Of a DNA stretch of 64,000 nt, positions 10,532-19,018 are shown one piece after another. A program made the position numbers and the translations under genes. Within the stretch, counting starts at the first letter, position 1; each line of letters begins with the position of its first letter. The notes below the pieces were generated by a model that saw only the letters and a program-made list of their open reading frames with translations, ran no database searches and was not told where the DNA came from. The DNA comes from Saccharopolyspora endophytica. GTDB lineage: Bacteria; Actinomycetota; Actinomycetes; Mycobacteriales; Pseudonocardiaceae. Location: the NCBI RefSeq assembly GCF_018070075.1, contig NZ_JAGPXE010000001.1, positions 124,001-188,000 on the forward strand, given 5' to 3'.

Positions 10532-11812
10532 TCAACCGCCGCGCAGCCACCTGCTGAACGCGGCCCACCGGCCGGCGGGACGGTAGGGCCCGGATTCGCG
10601 CCGGACGACGGGCGCGGGAGAGCCGAGCCAGGGCCGGATCTGCTTGGGCGGCGGCGGGAACCGCACCGGCAGCGAGGCCAGGGATCGGTGGAACGGGCCG
10701 GACTTCCACTCCAACGCCTCCGCGGGCACCGCGGGTTCGAGGTCCGGTAACCGGTCCAGGACGCGTTCGACGGCCGCGGTGCCCGTCATCCGCGCGATGC
10801 GCTGAGCGGGTGACGGGCACGCGTGCCTGCCCGCGCCGAACGCGACGTGCGCCCGGTTTCCCACGCGTCCGCCCGCGTCGACGGCGGGATCGGTGTTGGC
10901 CCCGGCGAAGCTGATCAGCAGGGGCTGGTCGGCGGGCACCGGGTTGCCGCCGACCTGCACCTCCCGGGGCGGGAAGACCGTGCCGTAGTTGGCGATCGGC
11001 GGATCGGACCACAGCACCTCGTCGAGCGCGTCGGCCACCGGCAGGCTGCCGCCGGAGAGGTCGCCGGCGAACCGCTCGTCGACCAGCAGCAGCCGCAGGG
11101 TGTTGGCGATCAGGTTCTGCAGCGGCTCGCTCCCGGCGCTGCACAGCAGCGCGATCTGGTGCACGGCCTCGTCATCGGTCAGCCCGGCCTGGTGCGCCAG
11201 CAGCCACGACACGACGTCGGGCCCCGGACGGCTCCGCTTCGCGGCGACGAGCTCGGCGACGGCGGTGCCGATCCCCCGCCCGCCGTCGACGCCGTCGAAC
11301 AGCGCCAGCGCGCCGGAGACGATCTTCTCCGAGATCACCGGTGGCGCCCCGCAGATGCGGGTGACCATCAGCAGCGGCAGCACCCGCGCGTACTGCTCCA
11401 CCAGGTCGGCCTTGCCGTCGGCGGCGAACCGGTCGATGAGCGCGTCGCCGGTCTCCTCCAGGTGGGTGCGCAGTTCCCGGGTGTCGACCCGCGCGAGCGC
11501 GTCGGTCACGGCGCCGCGCAGCCGGGCGTGGGTGGCGCCGTCGGTGAACATGCAGTTCGGCCGGAACGACATCAGCGGCAGCACGGGGCAGCCCTGCGCG
11601 ACGGTGCGCTGCCAGGTGCGCGGGTCCTTCGGGAAGTTCGCGGGATCGCGCAGCACCTGCAGGGCCTCGGCGTAGCCGAGCACCAGCGTGGCGGGCACGT
11701 CCGGCGCGATCTCCACCGGAGCCGTCGGACCCGCCTGGCGCAGCCGCCGGTAGACGGCCTGCGGGTCGGCGGCGAATTCCGGTCCGTGCAGCCGGGTTCG
11801 ATCGTCGGTCAC
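10532..11812 (-). CDS. Conservon cytochrome P450 (CYP157-like)
   Basis: This 426-residue P450 has the heme-ligand loop FGAGRHAC with Cys332. The I-helix segment reads SAGSEP, without the usual acid-threonine pair. The K-helix ExxR motif is replaced by E265-V-L-W268; loss of the arginine is known in the CYP157 family found in Streptomyces conservons. The C-terminal 30 residues are basic and rich in tryptophan and arginine. It is the last gene of the conservon, 15 bases after the DUF742 gene, with GGAG before GTG 11812. In typical conservons a small GTPase gene lies between these two; here it is absent. The substrate is unknown, and catalysis itself is uncertain in this family. Confidence 0.88.
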   Translation of the reverse strand: MTDDRTRLHGPEFAADPQAVYRRLRQAGPTAPVEIAPDVPATLVLGYAEALQVLRDPANFPKDPRTWQRTVAQGCPVLPLMSFRPNCMFTDGATHARLRGAVTDALARVDTRELRTHLEETGDALIDRFAADGKADLVEQYARVLPLLMVTRICGAPPVISEKIVSGALALFDGVDGGRGIGTAVAELVAAKRSRPGPDVVSWLLAHQAGLTDDEAVHQIALLCSAGSEPLQNLIANTLRLLLVDERFAGDLSGGSLPVADALDEVLWSDPPIANYGTVFPPREVQVGGNPVPADQPLLISFAGANTDPAVDAGGRVGNRAHVAFGAGRHACPSPAQRIARMTGTAAVERVLDRLPDLEPAVPAEALEWKSGPFHRSLASLPVRFPPPPKQIRPWLGSPAPVVRRESGPYRPAGRWAAFSRWLRGG

Positions 11813-11827
11813 GAAGTCTCCTGCTCT

Positions 11828-12178
11828 CTACAAGCTGGCCCGAAGCCCGTCCAGGACGTCCTGCAGCAGCCCGATGTCCGGTGCTTCCAGGTCGTGCTGG
11901 GCGCTGCGGGTGACGATGTGGCCGCTGTCCAGCAGGTCGCCGAGCAGCACCTTCGTGACGCTCATCGGCAACTTGAGGTGTCCGGCGATTTCGGCGACGG
12001 GCGTCGCCCCGTCGCTGCAGAGGCGGAGCACGCGCCGCATCTCGGGACCGGCCGTGCCGGGCGGGGCGTCGCGCACCGCGTAGATCTGGGTGTCCATCTC
12101 GAAGGTGTTGCGCGACGGTCGTGCCCGGCCGCGCGTGACGACGTGCGGCCGGACTAACGCGCGCTCACCACGCCTCAC
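11828..12178 (-). CDS. DUF742 conservon protein (CvnC-like)
   Basis: The 116-residue protein contains the DUF742 pattern: a basic N-terminus with RPHVVTRGR, then IYAVRD, and a helical winged-helix-like core (LCSDGATPVAEIAGHLKLP, then VTKVLLGDLLDSGHI). In Streptomyces conservons, CvnC works with CvnA, CvnB and CvnD as a membrane-associated signalling complex that resembles a eukaryotic G-protein system. GTG 12178 overlaps the stop of the roadblock gene by four bases (GTGA), so the two are coupled. Direct DNA or protein partners cannot be read from the sequence. Confidence 0.88.
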   Translation of the reverse strand: MRRGERALVRPHVVTRGRARPSRNTFEMDTQIYAVRDAPPGTAGPEMRRVLRLCSDGATPVAEIAGHLKLPMSVTKVLLGDLLDSGHIVTRSAQHDLEAPDIGLLQDVLDGLRASL

Positions 12179-12582
12179 GCGAACTCACCGACGCGTTGAC
12201 CGGTGCTGAGTTCCTTCCCGAGCCGCTGGACGAGTTCCATCAACCGGTGGGTCATGGTCTCGACGTCCACGCCGTGCCCCGCCGACGCGGCGACGTAGGC
12301 GCGCGGACCTGCGGCGACGAGGAACACGTAGCCGTGGTCGTACTCGGTGATGGTCTGCTGCCAGGACTTCTCGGTCGAGCCGCAGAACGCGGAGTTGGCC
12401 CGTGCCAGCGATTGCAGGCCGGACATGGCGGCGGCGTGCCGCTCGGCGTCGTCGGAGGTGATGTCCGCGGAGTGGGCCATCAGCAGGCCGTCGGAGGACA
12501 GCAGGATCGCGTGCCTGGCCTCCGGGATCCGCAGAGCCTCGTCGAGCATCCACCCCAGGTCGTGCTGTCGGTTGCTGTTCAT
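12175..12582 (-). CDS. Roadblock/LC7 domain protein (CvnB-like)
   Basis: This 135-residue protein is a single roadblock/LC7 domain. It begins LGWMLDEALRIPEARHAILL, followed by the SSDGLLMAHS strand pair and the central helix ERHAAAMSGLQSLA. In prokaryotes such proteins often regulate small GTPases of the MglA/CvnD type. No such GTPase gene is present next to it, so the partner must be encoded elsewhere or be missing. The start ATG 12582 overlaps the stop of the upstream histidine-kinase-like gene (ATGA), and its own stop overlaps the DUF742 start. Three conservon genes are thus fully coupled. Confidence 0.9.
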   Translation of the reverse strand: MNSNRQHDLGWMLDEALRIPEARHAILLSSDGLLMAHSADITSDDAERHAAAMSGLQSLARANSAFCGSTEKSWQQTITEYDHGYVFLVAAGPRAYVAASAGHGVDVETMTHRLMELVQRLGKELSTGQRVGEFA

Positions 12583-13763
12583 GACGCGGAGGTTCCCTTT
12601 TCGTCGTCCGGTTCGTCCTCGGACCCGCGACCGGTGAGGCTGCCGCGTTGCCACGCGCCCATCACCGATGGCGTGCCCGTTCCCCAGTTCCCGTGCTCGG
12701 CGGACTGCGCCGACACGGCGTGGCTGCGGCGCTGCCGCTTGGGCAGGCCCGTGCTGGTCCGCTGATCAGCGGCCGGTTCGTTCATCGCAGGTGCGGGCGC
12801 CGGCGTTTCGGGCTTGGTGAGCAGTTCGTTGGGCAGGAACAGCACCGCGCGCATGCCCCCGTAGGGCGAGGCGGCCTCCACGAAGACCTTGAACCCGTAG
12901 CGCGCGGCGAGCACGCCGGCGAGCGCGAACCCGATCTGCGGCGGGTCGCCCAGCTTGTTGATGTCGACGACTTCCCGGCCGGTGAGCAGCGCTTTCGCGC
13001 GTTCGCGGGCTTCGGGGTTCATGCCGACCCCGGCGTCGTCGACGACGATGGACAGCCCGTTGTGGGCGGGCTGGAAGTGCACCTGGACCTGCGTGGCGGG
13101 TTGCGAGTAGCGCGCCGCGTTGTCGAGCAGTTCGGCGAGCGCGAGCACGACGGGTTCCACGGCCCGGCTGGACACCGACAGCTCGCTCTCGGAGTGCGCC
13201 TCGATCCGCAGGTAGTCGCGGATCCGCGAGGTCGCCCCGCGCACGACGTCGAGCACCGGCGCGGCGGATCGCTGCTGGCCGGGCCAGGTCCCGCACAGCA
13301 CGGCGGTGGCCTGGGCGCGCCGCACGAGCTGCGAGTTCGCGTGGTCGATCTTCATCAGGCCTTCGAGCACGGTGGGGTCGTCGTGCTCGTGCTGCATCTC
13401 GGTGATGGCGAGCTGCTGCTCGTTGGCGAGGCTCTGCACGCCGCGCATGGTGGAGATCAGCGTGGCCTTGGCGGCGCGGTCGGCGCGCTGCCTGGTCTCG
13501 TCGGCGAATCCGGCGAACTGGCCGATGGCGGTCTGCATCTCCTGGTGGAAGGGGGTGTCGGCGAGGTGGGGCCGAAGCGGTCCGGGCACGTCGATGGGCA
13601 GGCCCCGCTCGGCGTCCATCAGCGCTGGGAGGCGTCGCGTGACCAAGTGGTGCGCTTCTTCGTCGCGCAGCCGGATCTGGAACTTGAGGCGCTGCAGGGA
13701 AACCAGGAAGGCCAGCAGAATCACTACGATTGCCGCGAGGGCAACCCACAATGCCACGTCCAC
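12579..13763 (-). CDS. Sensor-kinase-like ATPase of conservon (CvnA-like)
   Basis: The 394-residue protein has one membrane helix near the N-terminus (residues 5-27), a helical, coiled-coil-like middle, and a C-terminal HATPase domain with N-box ELLDNAARYS and G1-box DDAGVGM. A canonical phospho-acceptor histidine motif is not obvious, as is usual for CvnA proteins, and no response regulator follows. In conservons this protein anchors the roadblock and DUF742 partners at the membrane. The C-terminal 70 residues are low-complexity (PAPAPAMNEPA and a basic stretch). GTG 13763 follows GGAG and is the first gene of the conservon operon, preceded by about 545 gene-free bases. Confidence 0.88.
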   Translation of the reverse strand: MDVALWVALAAIVVILLAFLVSLQRLKFQIRLRDEEAHHLVTRRLPALMDAERGLPIDVPGPLRPHLADTPFHQEMQTAIGQFAGFADETRQRADRAAKATLISTMRGVQSLANEQQLAITEMQHEHDDPTVLEGLMKIDHANSQLVRRAQATAVLCGTWPGQQRSAAPVLDVVRGATSRIRDYLRIEAHSESELSVSSRAVEPVVLALAELLDNAARYSQPATQVQVHFQPAHNGLSIVVDDAGVGMNPEARERAKALLTGREVVDINKLGDPPQIGFALAGVLAARYGFKVFVEAASPYGGMRAVLFLPNELLTKPETPAPAPAMNEPAADQRTSTGLPKRQRRSHAVSAQSAEHGNWGTGTPSVMGAWQRGSLTGRGSEDEPDDEKGTSAS

Positions 13764-14308
13764 TTGGGAGTGCTCCGTCGTTAGCGTGCGTGAAGGAATT
13801 CGAAAGCGCTGGGATCGTCGAAGTTACCACGGTGGCGGTGCGACAAACGAAACAGCTTTACCCCGCAAACAAACACTGATCGTGACGATCCAAGCGGTAT
13901 GACCAGCGAAGATGTGACCTAGGTAGCGTGCCATTGCGACAGCCGCGTGATTCGCTCCTACCCTTCTGATGATCATTCAGATGCGCTCAGTGACAACGCG
14001 GGGGTGACCGCCTGGTACTCCGCCGAACGACGGAAATCCGCGAACCGGAGCAACCGAATTCGCCACCACAATCACAACCCCCGAGCATCGGATTCCCCGA
14101 TCTGATGAACTTCGAGTAATCACCCCGCCCGGTAGTTACAATGCCCGGTTTCCGATCAGCTCAATACGCCGGAAATGATCAGTGTTGCGCTCCTTCTCTC
14201 CCCCCAGGCCGCTCCCGCTCGCGGGGCCTCCCCGGATCCGTTGCGGGGCCGCCCGGCCGGGTCGCTAGTGTCTCCACATCGGACTGTTGAAAGTGGAGGT
14301 ACGGCAAC
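13764..14308. other. Gene-free region upstream of the conservon
   Basis: About 545 bases separate the divergent conservon and the small membrane protein gene. The segment is less GC-rich than its surroundings around 13850-14150. Short frames in it have no recognisable starts, ribosome sites or family features. It should hold both promoters, but I see no element I can place with confidence apart from GGAGG just before 14309. Confidence 0.5.
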
Positions 14309-14689
14309 ATGTTTCACGGATTCATGCTTCTGGAGTTGTCCCCCGGGTGGTTCGTGGTGGCGGGAGCACTCTTCGTGACAGCGGTTTTCCTGCTGACCTT
14401 CCCGCTGCGCGGGGGCCACGGTCAGCACGCGGGTTCGGGACCGGGGGCGCTGACGGTGTGGGCGCTGCGCGAGTCGTTGAAGCCGCGATCGCCTCATTTC
14501 CACGAGATCGCAGAGCTTTTCCGCCTGATGATGCTCGAACCCAAGCCCGTCGGACCCGCGCGCCTGCGGGAGAGGCTGGAGCCGCCGCCCTACGTCGGAG
14601 CGCACCGCAGGCGCGACGAAACCCCGGTTGAGCTCATTCACCCCAGGGTGGACGTCTACCTGGACCCGGCGGCCCTCCGACCACACTGA
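14309..14689 (+). CDS. Small membrane protein of unknown function
   Basis: The 126-residue product has one clear transmembrane helix (about residues 10-30, LSPGWFVVAGALFVTAVFLL). A cytoplasmic region follows, with basic, helical and proline-rich parts (LRERLEPPPYV) and a closing IHPRVDVYLDPAALRPH. I recognise no family. ATG 14309 is preceded by GGAGG at a good distance, and the coding pattern (GC-rich third positions) supports it as real. Internal ATG 14324 is a possible alternative. It converges on a TetR gene with only seven bases between stops, so transcripts may overlap. Confidence 0.65.
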   Translation: MFHGFMLLELSPGWFVVAGALFVTAVFLLTFPLRGGHGQHAGSGPGALTVWALRESLKPRSPHFHEIAELFRLMMLEPKPVGPARLRERLEPPPYVGAHRRRDETPVELIHPRVDVYLDPAALRPH

Positions 14690-14696
14690 GTCAGGA

Positions 14697-15395
14697 TCAG
14701 GTGAGGCCGCTCTCGGCCGCCAGCTCGTGCAGGGCGGCGTCGAAGAGCTGATCGGCGTGGAACAGGTCGAACGGGAAGCGGCCGAAGACCTCCAGCGCGA
14801 TGTGCCCGTAGAGGCGCACCCACCAGCGCATCAGGAAGTAGACGGCCTCGGCGTCCATCGCCTCCGGCGGCATGTCGATGCCCTCGTGGGAGAAGGCGTC
14901 GGCCAGCGACTTCTGCTGCACCGACAGGTCCGGCAGGTCGACGGGCGCCTTGACCTTCTCCTCCGCGTTGGGATTCTCCGACATCATCGGGGCGACGATG
15001 CTCAGGAACACGCCCGCGAACCGGTCCGGCTGCCGGGCGAGATCCTTCGGGGTGGCGAAGACCAGCGCGAACTCCTTCGGGTGCGCCAGCGCCCAGGCGC
15101 GGAACCGGCGGCAGACCGCGAAGGTGCGGTCCAGGAAGTCCTGGCTGGACGGGTCGAACGCCGTCGACAGCTCCTCGGAGAGGTCGGCGCAGATGTCGTC
15201 GCACAGCTGTCGCAGCAGGTCTTCGCGAGAGGCGTAGTAGCGGTAGAGGGCGGGCGCGGTGATGCCCAGCTCGCGCGCGATCGCGCGCAGCGTCACCGCG
15301 TCGCTGCCGTGCTCGACGAGCAGCGTCCGAGCGTGCCGCCGGATGTCCTGCTCGGTGGCTGCCCGCGCTCGTTCGCGCGGTGACAGCTCCGTCAT
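14697..15395 (-). CDS. TetR family transcriptional regulator (WHG domain type)
   Basis: A 232-residue repressor-type protein. The N-terminal helix-turn-helix (about residues 15-60) contains TLRAIARELGITAPALYRYY. The C-terminal ligand domain holds LRQLCDDICADL and a late YFLMRWWVRLYGH segment typical of the WHG group. Target and ligand are unknown. I set the start at ATG 15395, after GAGAGGTTGGGG; a frame extension upstream is not supported. The short palindrome CGGTCAGACCG (15444-15454) between this gene and the divergent mycoredoxin gene is a candidate operator for both. That is a guess from position. Confidence 0.85.
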   Translation of the reverse strand: MTELSPRERARAATEQDIRRHARTLLVEHGSDAVTLRAIARELGITAPALYRYYASREDLLRQLCDDICADLSEELSTAFDPSSQDFLDRTFAVCRRFRAWALAHPKEFALVFATPKDLARQPDRFAGVFLSIVAPMMSENPNAEEKVKAPVDLPDLSVQQKSLADAFSHEGIDMPPEAMDAEAVYFLMRWWVRLYGHIALEVFGRFPFDLFHADQLFDAALHELAAESGLT

Positions 15396-15584
15396 GTCCC
15401 CAACCTCTCGGTCCGCTCCGATGGCGTCCACCTCGTGGGACGTCGGTCAGACCGTAACGGGCGTCACCACCGGGCTCCACAGTCGGCTGCGTGCGAGCCA
15501 TGAGCTGCGTCTCGTGCGAATGATTTCGGCGCCGTGGTTGTTCAAGCTCGACGGGAAGAGCCGTGCGGGAAACCAGGAGGTCGG

Positions 15585-15851
15585 ATGTCCGCCGAGCAAG
15601 TCACCGTCTACAGCAGGCCGGGATGCCCGTTCTGCATGTCGCTGCGCGCCGGGCTGCAGCGCTCCGGCCTGGAATTCACCGAGGTCGACATCTGGCAGGA
15701 CCCGGAGGCGGCGGGCGTCGTGCGCTCCATCGCCGACGGCAACGAGACCGTGCCGACCGTGGTGATCGGGGACTGGAAGGCGGTCAACCCGTCCACTCGC
15801 GAGGTCGTCGCCGCGGTGGCCGAGCACGCCCCGCACCTGCTGCCCGCCTGA
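15585..15851 (+). CDS. Mycoredoxin / glutaredoxin-like protein
   Basis: This 88-residue thioredoxin-fold protein has the redox motif CPFC (Cys14 and Cys17) directly after the first strand (VTVYSRPG). A cis-proline region (ETVPTVVIGD) and a GG-less C-terminal helix follow. Actinobacterial proteins of this type use mycothiol, reducing mycothiol mixed disulfides, and the inositol-1-phosphate synthase gene in the window is in line with a mycothiol-producing host. AGGAGG lies about six bases before ATG 15585. It is monocistronic and divergent from a TetR gene. A truncated NrdH-like function is an alternative. Confidence 0.88.
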   Translation: MSAEQVTVYSRPGCPFCMSLRAGLQRSGLEFTEVDIWQDPEAAGVVRSIADGNETVPTVVIGDWKAVNPSTREVVAAVAEHAPHLLPA

Positions 15852-16089
15852 GGTTTCGAGCTGAGGGCCGACCGCACGGGGGGCGTTGCGGCCGGCCCAC
15901 AGCAGGTTGCGATCGTCGATGGCGCGAATACCGACGAGCGACAACCTGTTCAGTTTGACGGCAACTCCCCGGGGAAAGATCCACCTTGACCCCTGAATTC
16001 GCTCGAACGGTGGATCAAAGGCGGAATAATCATTTGTGTCCGAGAGCACACGATTTTCGCGATTCACGGTGTTGTCCCTGGTGGGAGCT

Positions 16090-16374
16090 TTAATCGCGCC
16101 TTTTGTTCGATCTTTTGCGGGATTTCCGCAGATCGTGTTTGCCGGGCTCCCCGGTCGAAGCGACCGGGGACTGGGACGCGTCGTGGTGGCTGGTGTCGAC
16201 CGGCTCTCCTGGAACAGGATCCACCCGGCGGGGGATTTCGGCGCGGGGGTCGGTTTCGCGATCATCATCGGCCGGTTTGGGCTGGGCCGCGAAGAAGCTC
16301 GCGAAGGCGGCGAGCTGTTCGGCGAGCCGGTCGACGTCGAGTTTCGATTCGGTGATCGTCGCGGTGAATGTCAT
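16090..16374 (-). CDS. Hypothetical small protein (doubtful)
   Basis: A 94-codon frame starts at ATG 16374. The first 35 residues look like an amphipathic helix (LDVDRLAEQLAAFASFFAAQ). The remainder is hydrophilic with acidic and then basic stretches (ending KSRKRSNKRRD). No family is recognised and there is no convincing ribosome site. The region is less GC-rich at the 3' end than neighbouring genes, which argues for recent origin, or against coding. It lies between the mycoredoxin and ptsI genes in otherwise empty DNA. I list it only because the start region and composition are compatible with a real gene. Confidence 0.3.
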   Translation of the reverse strand: MTFTATITESKLDVDRLAEQLAAFASFFAAQPKPADDDRETDPRAEIPRRVDPVPGEPVDTSHHDASQSPVASTGEPGKHDLRKSRKRSNKRRD

Positions 16375-16617
16375 GGCTCTAGCCTGCGATTTCAGGGGTG
16401 CGGGCCGGATCCGTACGGCTACTCAGTTGTTACCTATGAGTAATGCCACCCGCTGCTGCATTCGGGTGACGTAGGAACCCACGGTGAGTAGCGGGAGTGC
16501 CCGCTGGCTCACACGATCAAGCCAAACGGGGAACACGTCCTTACGCTGGTCGTCAGCGGTGCGTTCTCGTGTGTGTCGTATCCGCGCCGAGCGCTTCTGC
16601 CGTGCAACTCGGAAAGG

Positions 16618-16633
16618 TATGGTCTAGACCATG
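16618..16633 (+). promoter_or_regulatory. DasR-type operator (dre) over the ptsI start
   Basis: ATGGTCTAGACCAT (16619-16632) is a perfect 14-base palindrome. It contains TGGTCTAGACCA, the core of the known dre site bound by the GntR regulator DasR in Streptomyces. It overlaps both the -10-like TATGGT (16618-16623) and the ATG of ptsI (16631), so bound repressor would block RNA polymerase. Confidence 0.8.
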
Positions 16634-18265
16634 TCGCGTTTGACTGGTGTCGGAGTCAGCTCCGGCCGCGCCGCCGGGCCGATCGTCCGGGTCGCCGAAC
16701 CGCTGCCCGAGCCCGCCGCCACGCCCTCCCCTGCCGACCAGGTCGCCGAGGCCGCGCGGATCCGCCCCGCCGCCGACACGGTGGCCGAGGGGCTGTTCCA
16801 GCGCGCCGCCAGGGTCGGCGGTGACGCCAAGGCGGTGCTGGAGACCACCGCCGCCATGGCCATGGACCCGGCCCTGATCTCGCAGGCCGAGCAGCTCGTC
16901 ACCACTCGGTCGCTGCCCGCCGTCCGCGCCGTCTACGAAGCCGCCAACGGTTTCGCCGACGCGCTGCGCGCCGCCGGTGGCTACATGGCCGAGCGCGCCC
17001 GCGACGTCCACGACGTGCGCGACCGCATCATCGCCGAGATCGACGGCGTCACCCCGCCCGGCGTTCCCGAGCTCTCCACCCCGAGCGTGCTGGTGGCGCG
17101 CGACCTCGCGCCCGCCGACACCGCCGACCTGGATCCGGAGCTGGTGCTCGCGCTGGTCACCGAGGAGGGCGGGCCCACCAGCCACACCGCGATCCTCGCG
17201 CGTGCGCTGGGAATCCCGGCGGTCGTCGCGGTGCGCGGGGTGCTGGCCGCCTCCGGCGCCGGAGCCACCGTCGACGGGGACGCGGGCGACGTCGAGCTCT
17301 CCGAGACCGAGGTGGCCGTGCGCGTCGCCGAACGACCCGAGCACGCCGACTGGAACGGCATCGGGCAGACCGCCGACGGGGTGCCGGTCAAGGTGCTCGC
17401 CAACGTCGGGTCGGCCACCGACTCCACCACCGCGGTCGCGGTCGGGGCGCAGGGAGTCGGTCTGTTCCGCACCGAGTTCTGCTACCTCGGCGCCGACGTC
17501 GAACCCGACGTCGCCACCCAGCGCTCCGCTTACGCCGAGGTGCTCACGCCGTTCGCCGGCAAGCCCGTGATCGTGCGGACCCTCGACGCCGGTGCCGACA
17601 AGCCGCTGTCGTTCCTCGACATGGGCGCCGAGCCGAACCCGGCGCTGGGCGTGCGCGGCCTGCGAGTGGCCTTCGACCGGCCCGACCTGCTGGACTCCCA
17701 GCTCGAAGCGATCGCCGGTGCCGCGCAGGACTCCGGTGCCGAGGTGTCGGTGATGGCGCCGATGGTCGCCACCGCGGACGAGGCCGGTTGGTTCGCCGAA
17801 CGCGCTCGCGCCAACGGAATCGATCGAGTCGGCGTGATGATCGAGGTCCCGGCCGCAGCGCTGTCCGCGGCGGAGATCCTGCAGGCGGTGGACTTCGTCA
17901 GCATCGGCACCAACGACCTGGCCCAGTACGTCTTCGCCGCCGACCGCATGGTCGGGGCGCTCGCCGGCCTCAACGACCCGTGGCAGCCCGCGCTGCTGCG
18001 GCTCATCGCGATGGTCGGGCAGGCGGGTCGACAAGTCGACAAATCGGTAGGTGTCTGCGGTGAGGCCGCCTCCGACCCGCACCTGGCCGGGGTCCTCGCG
18101 GGCCTGGGCGTCACCAGCCTGTCGATGAACGCCTCGGCAGTCCAGGCCGTCGGCGCCGCGCTTGCCCAGCACCCGCACGCCACGTTCCGCAAGGCCGCGG
18201 AAGCCGCTCTGGAAGCACCGAGCGCGGCCGCGGCGAGGCAGACGACCAAGACCACCCTGGCCTAG
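16631..18265 (+). CDS. ptsI: PTS enzyme I (phosphoenolpyruvate-protein phosphotransferase)
   Basis: This soluble enzyme autophosphorylates from phosphoenolpyruvate and passes the phosphate to HPr, energising sugar uptake. The 544-residue protein shows the phosphohistidine motif GGPTSHTAILARALGIP with His185. The barrel domain carries FRTEF, the IEVPAAAL and GTNDLAQY segments, and the catalytic Cys476 in VCGEAASDP. The start at ATG 16631 is fixed by a -10 hexamer seven bases upstream, again without a ribosome-binding site. The DasR palindrome over the start suggests control by N-acetylglucosamine status, as in Streptomyces. HPr and the sugar permeases are not in the window. It ends at a long perfect hairpin shared with the convergent response-regulator gene. 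Confidence 0.95.
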   Translation: MSRLTGVGVSSGRAAGPIVRVAEPLPEPAATPSPADQVAEAARIRPAADTVAEGLFQRAARVGGDAKAVLETTAAMAMDPALISQAEQLVTTRSLPAVRAVYEAANGFADALRAAGGYMAERARDVHDVRDRIIAEIDGVTPPGVPELSTPSVLVARDLAPADTADLDPELVLALVTEEGGPTSHTAILARALGIPAVVAVRGVLAASGAGATVDGDAGDVELSETEVAVRVAERPEHADWNGIGQTADGVPVKVLANVGSATDSTTAVAVGAQGVGLFRTEFCYLGADVEPDVATQRSAYAEVLTPFAGKPVIVRTLDAGADKPLSFLDMGAEPNPALGVRGLRVAFDRPDLLDSQLEAIAGAAQDSGAEVSVMAPMVATADEAGWFAERARANGIDRVGVMIEVPAAALSAAEILQAVDFVSIGTNDLAQYVFAADRMVGALAGLNDPWQPALLRLIAMVGQAGRQVDKSVGVCGEAASDPHLAGVLAGLGVTSLSMNASAVQAVGAALAQHPHATFRKAAEAALEAPSAAAARQTTKTTLA

Positions 18266-18267
18266 GG

Positions 18268-18307
18268 GCTGCTTCAGGTGCGGGACTCAGCCCGCACCTG
18301 AAGCAGC
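18268..18307. terminator. Bidirectional terminator, ptsI / response regulator
   Basis: Seventeen-base perfect arms (18268-18284 and 18291-18307) have a six-base ACTCAG loop. The hairpin starts three bases after the ptsI stop and lies before the convergent response-regulator gene. Confidence 0.85.
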
Positions 18308-18340
18308 GCAATGCGTGAACGGCTCCCAGGGGACCGAGGG

Positions 18341-19018
18341 TCAGCTCTCCTCTTCTTGCTCGCCGTCCTGGTCGAGGCCGTGCTCGATGGCATAGCGGGC
18401 CAGCTCCACGCGGTTGTGGAGCTGGAGCTTGCGCAGGGTCGACTGGACGTGGTTCTCGACCGTGCGGTGGGAGATCACCAGCTTGTTCGCGATCTGCCGG
18501 GCCGTCATGCCCTTGGCGACCAGCCGCAGCACCTCGGTCTCGCGCTCGGTGAGCTGCGGCGCCTGGTGCTCGGAGTCAGGGGTGATCGCCATCCGCCGGT
18601 ACTCGCCGAGCACCAGCCCCGCCAGGCCCGCAGTGAACACCGCGTCGCCCGCGGCGGTGCGGCGGACCGCGTCCACCAGCTCCTCCGCCGAGGCGGACTT
18701 GACCAGGTATCCCGAAGCACCGGCCTTCACCGCCTCCAGCACGTCGGCGTGCTCACCGCTGGCCGACAGCACCAGCACGCGGGTGCCGGGGATCTCCTGG
18801 GTGATCTGCAGCGTCGCCTGAACGCCCGAGGTGTCGCCGAGGTTGAGGTCCATCAGCACCACGTCCGGCGTCACCGCCTGCGCGATGCGCAACGCCGACG
18901 CGGCGTCGCTCGCGGTGGCGCGGACGTCGAAACCGCGCTCGCTCAAATCGCGCGCGACCCCGTCCCGCCACATCGGGTGGTCGTCGACGACCATCACGGT
19001 GACCGGCGGTTCGCTCAT
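18341..19018 (-). CDS. NarL/FixJ-type response regulator
   Basis: The 225-residue protein has an N-terminal receiver domain with the acidic pair D12-D13 in VVDDHPMWRDG, the phospho-acceptor Asp57 in VVLMDLNLG, and Lys in GYLVKSAS. A LuxR-type helix-turn-helix follows at the C-terminus (LTERETEVLRLVAKGMTARQ and HRTVENHV). It ends in an acidic tail (DGEQEEES). ATG 19018 overlaps the stop of the upstream histidine kinase gene (ATGA), so the two are coupled and form a two-component pair. The layout resembles the MacRS system of Streptomyces, but I cannot confirm orthology. Confidence 0.93.
   Translation of the reverse strand: MSEPPVTVMVVDDHPMWRDGVARDLSERGFDVRATASDAASALRIAQAVTPDVVLMDLNLGDTSGVQATLQITQEIPGTRVLVLSASGEHADVLEAVKAGASGYLVKSASAEELVDAVRRTAAGDAVFTAGLAGLVLGEYRRMAITPDSEHQAPQLTERETEVLRLVAKGMTARQIANKLVISHRTVENHVQSTLRKLQLHNRVELARYAIEHGLDQDGEQEEES

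Noticed and set aside
14175..14378. Small frame before the 14309 membrane protein gene
   Set aside because: It overlaps the supported gene, has no ribosome-binding site and encodes no recognisable feature.
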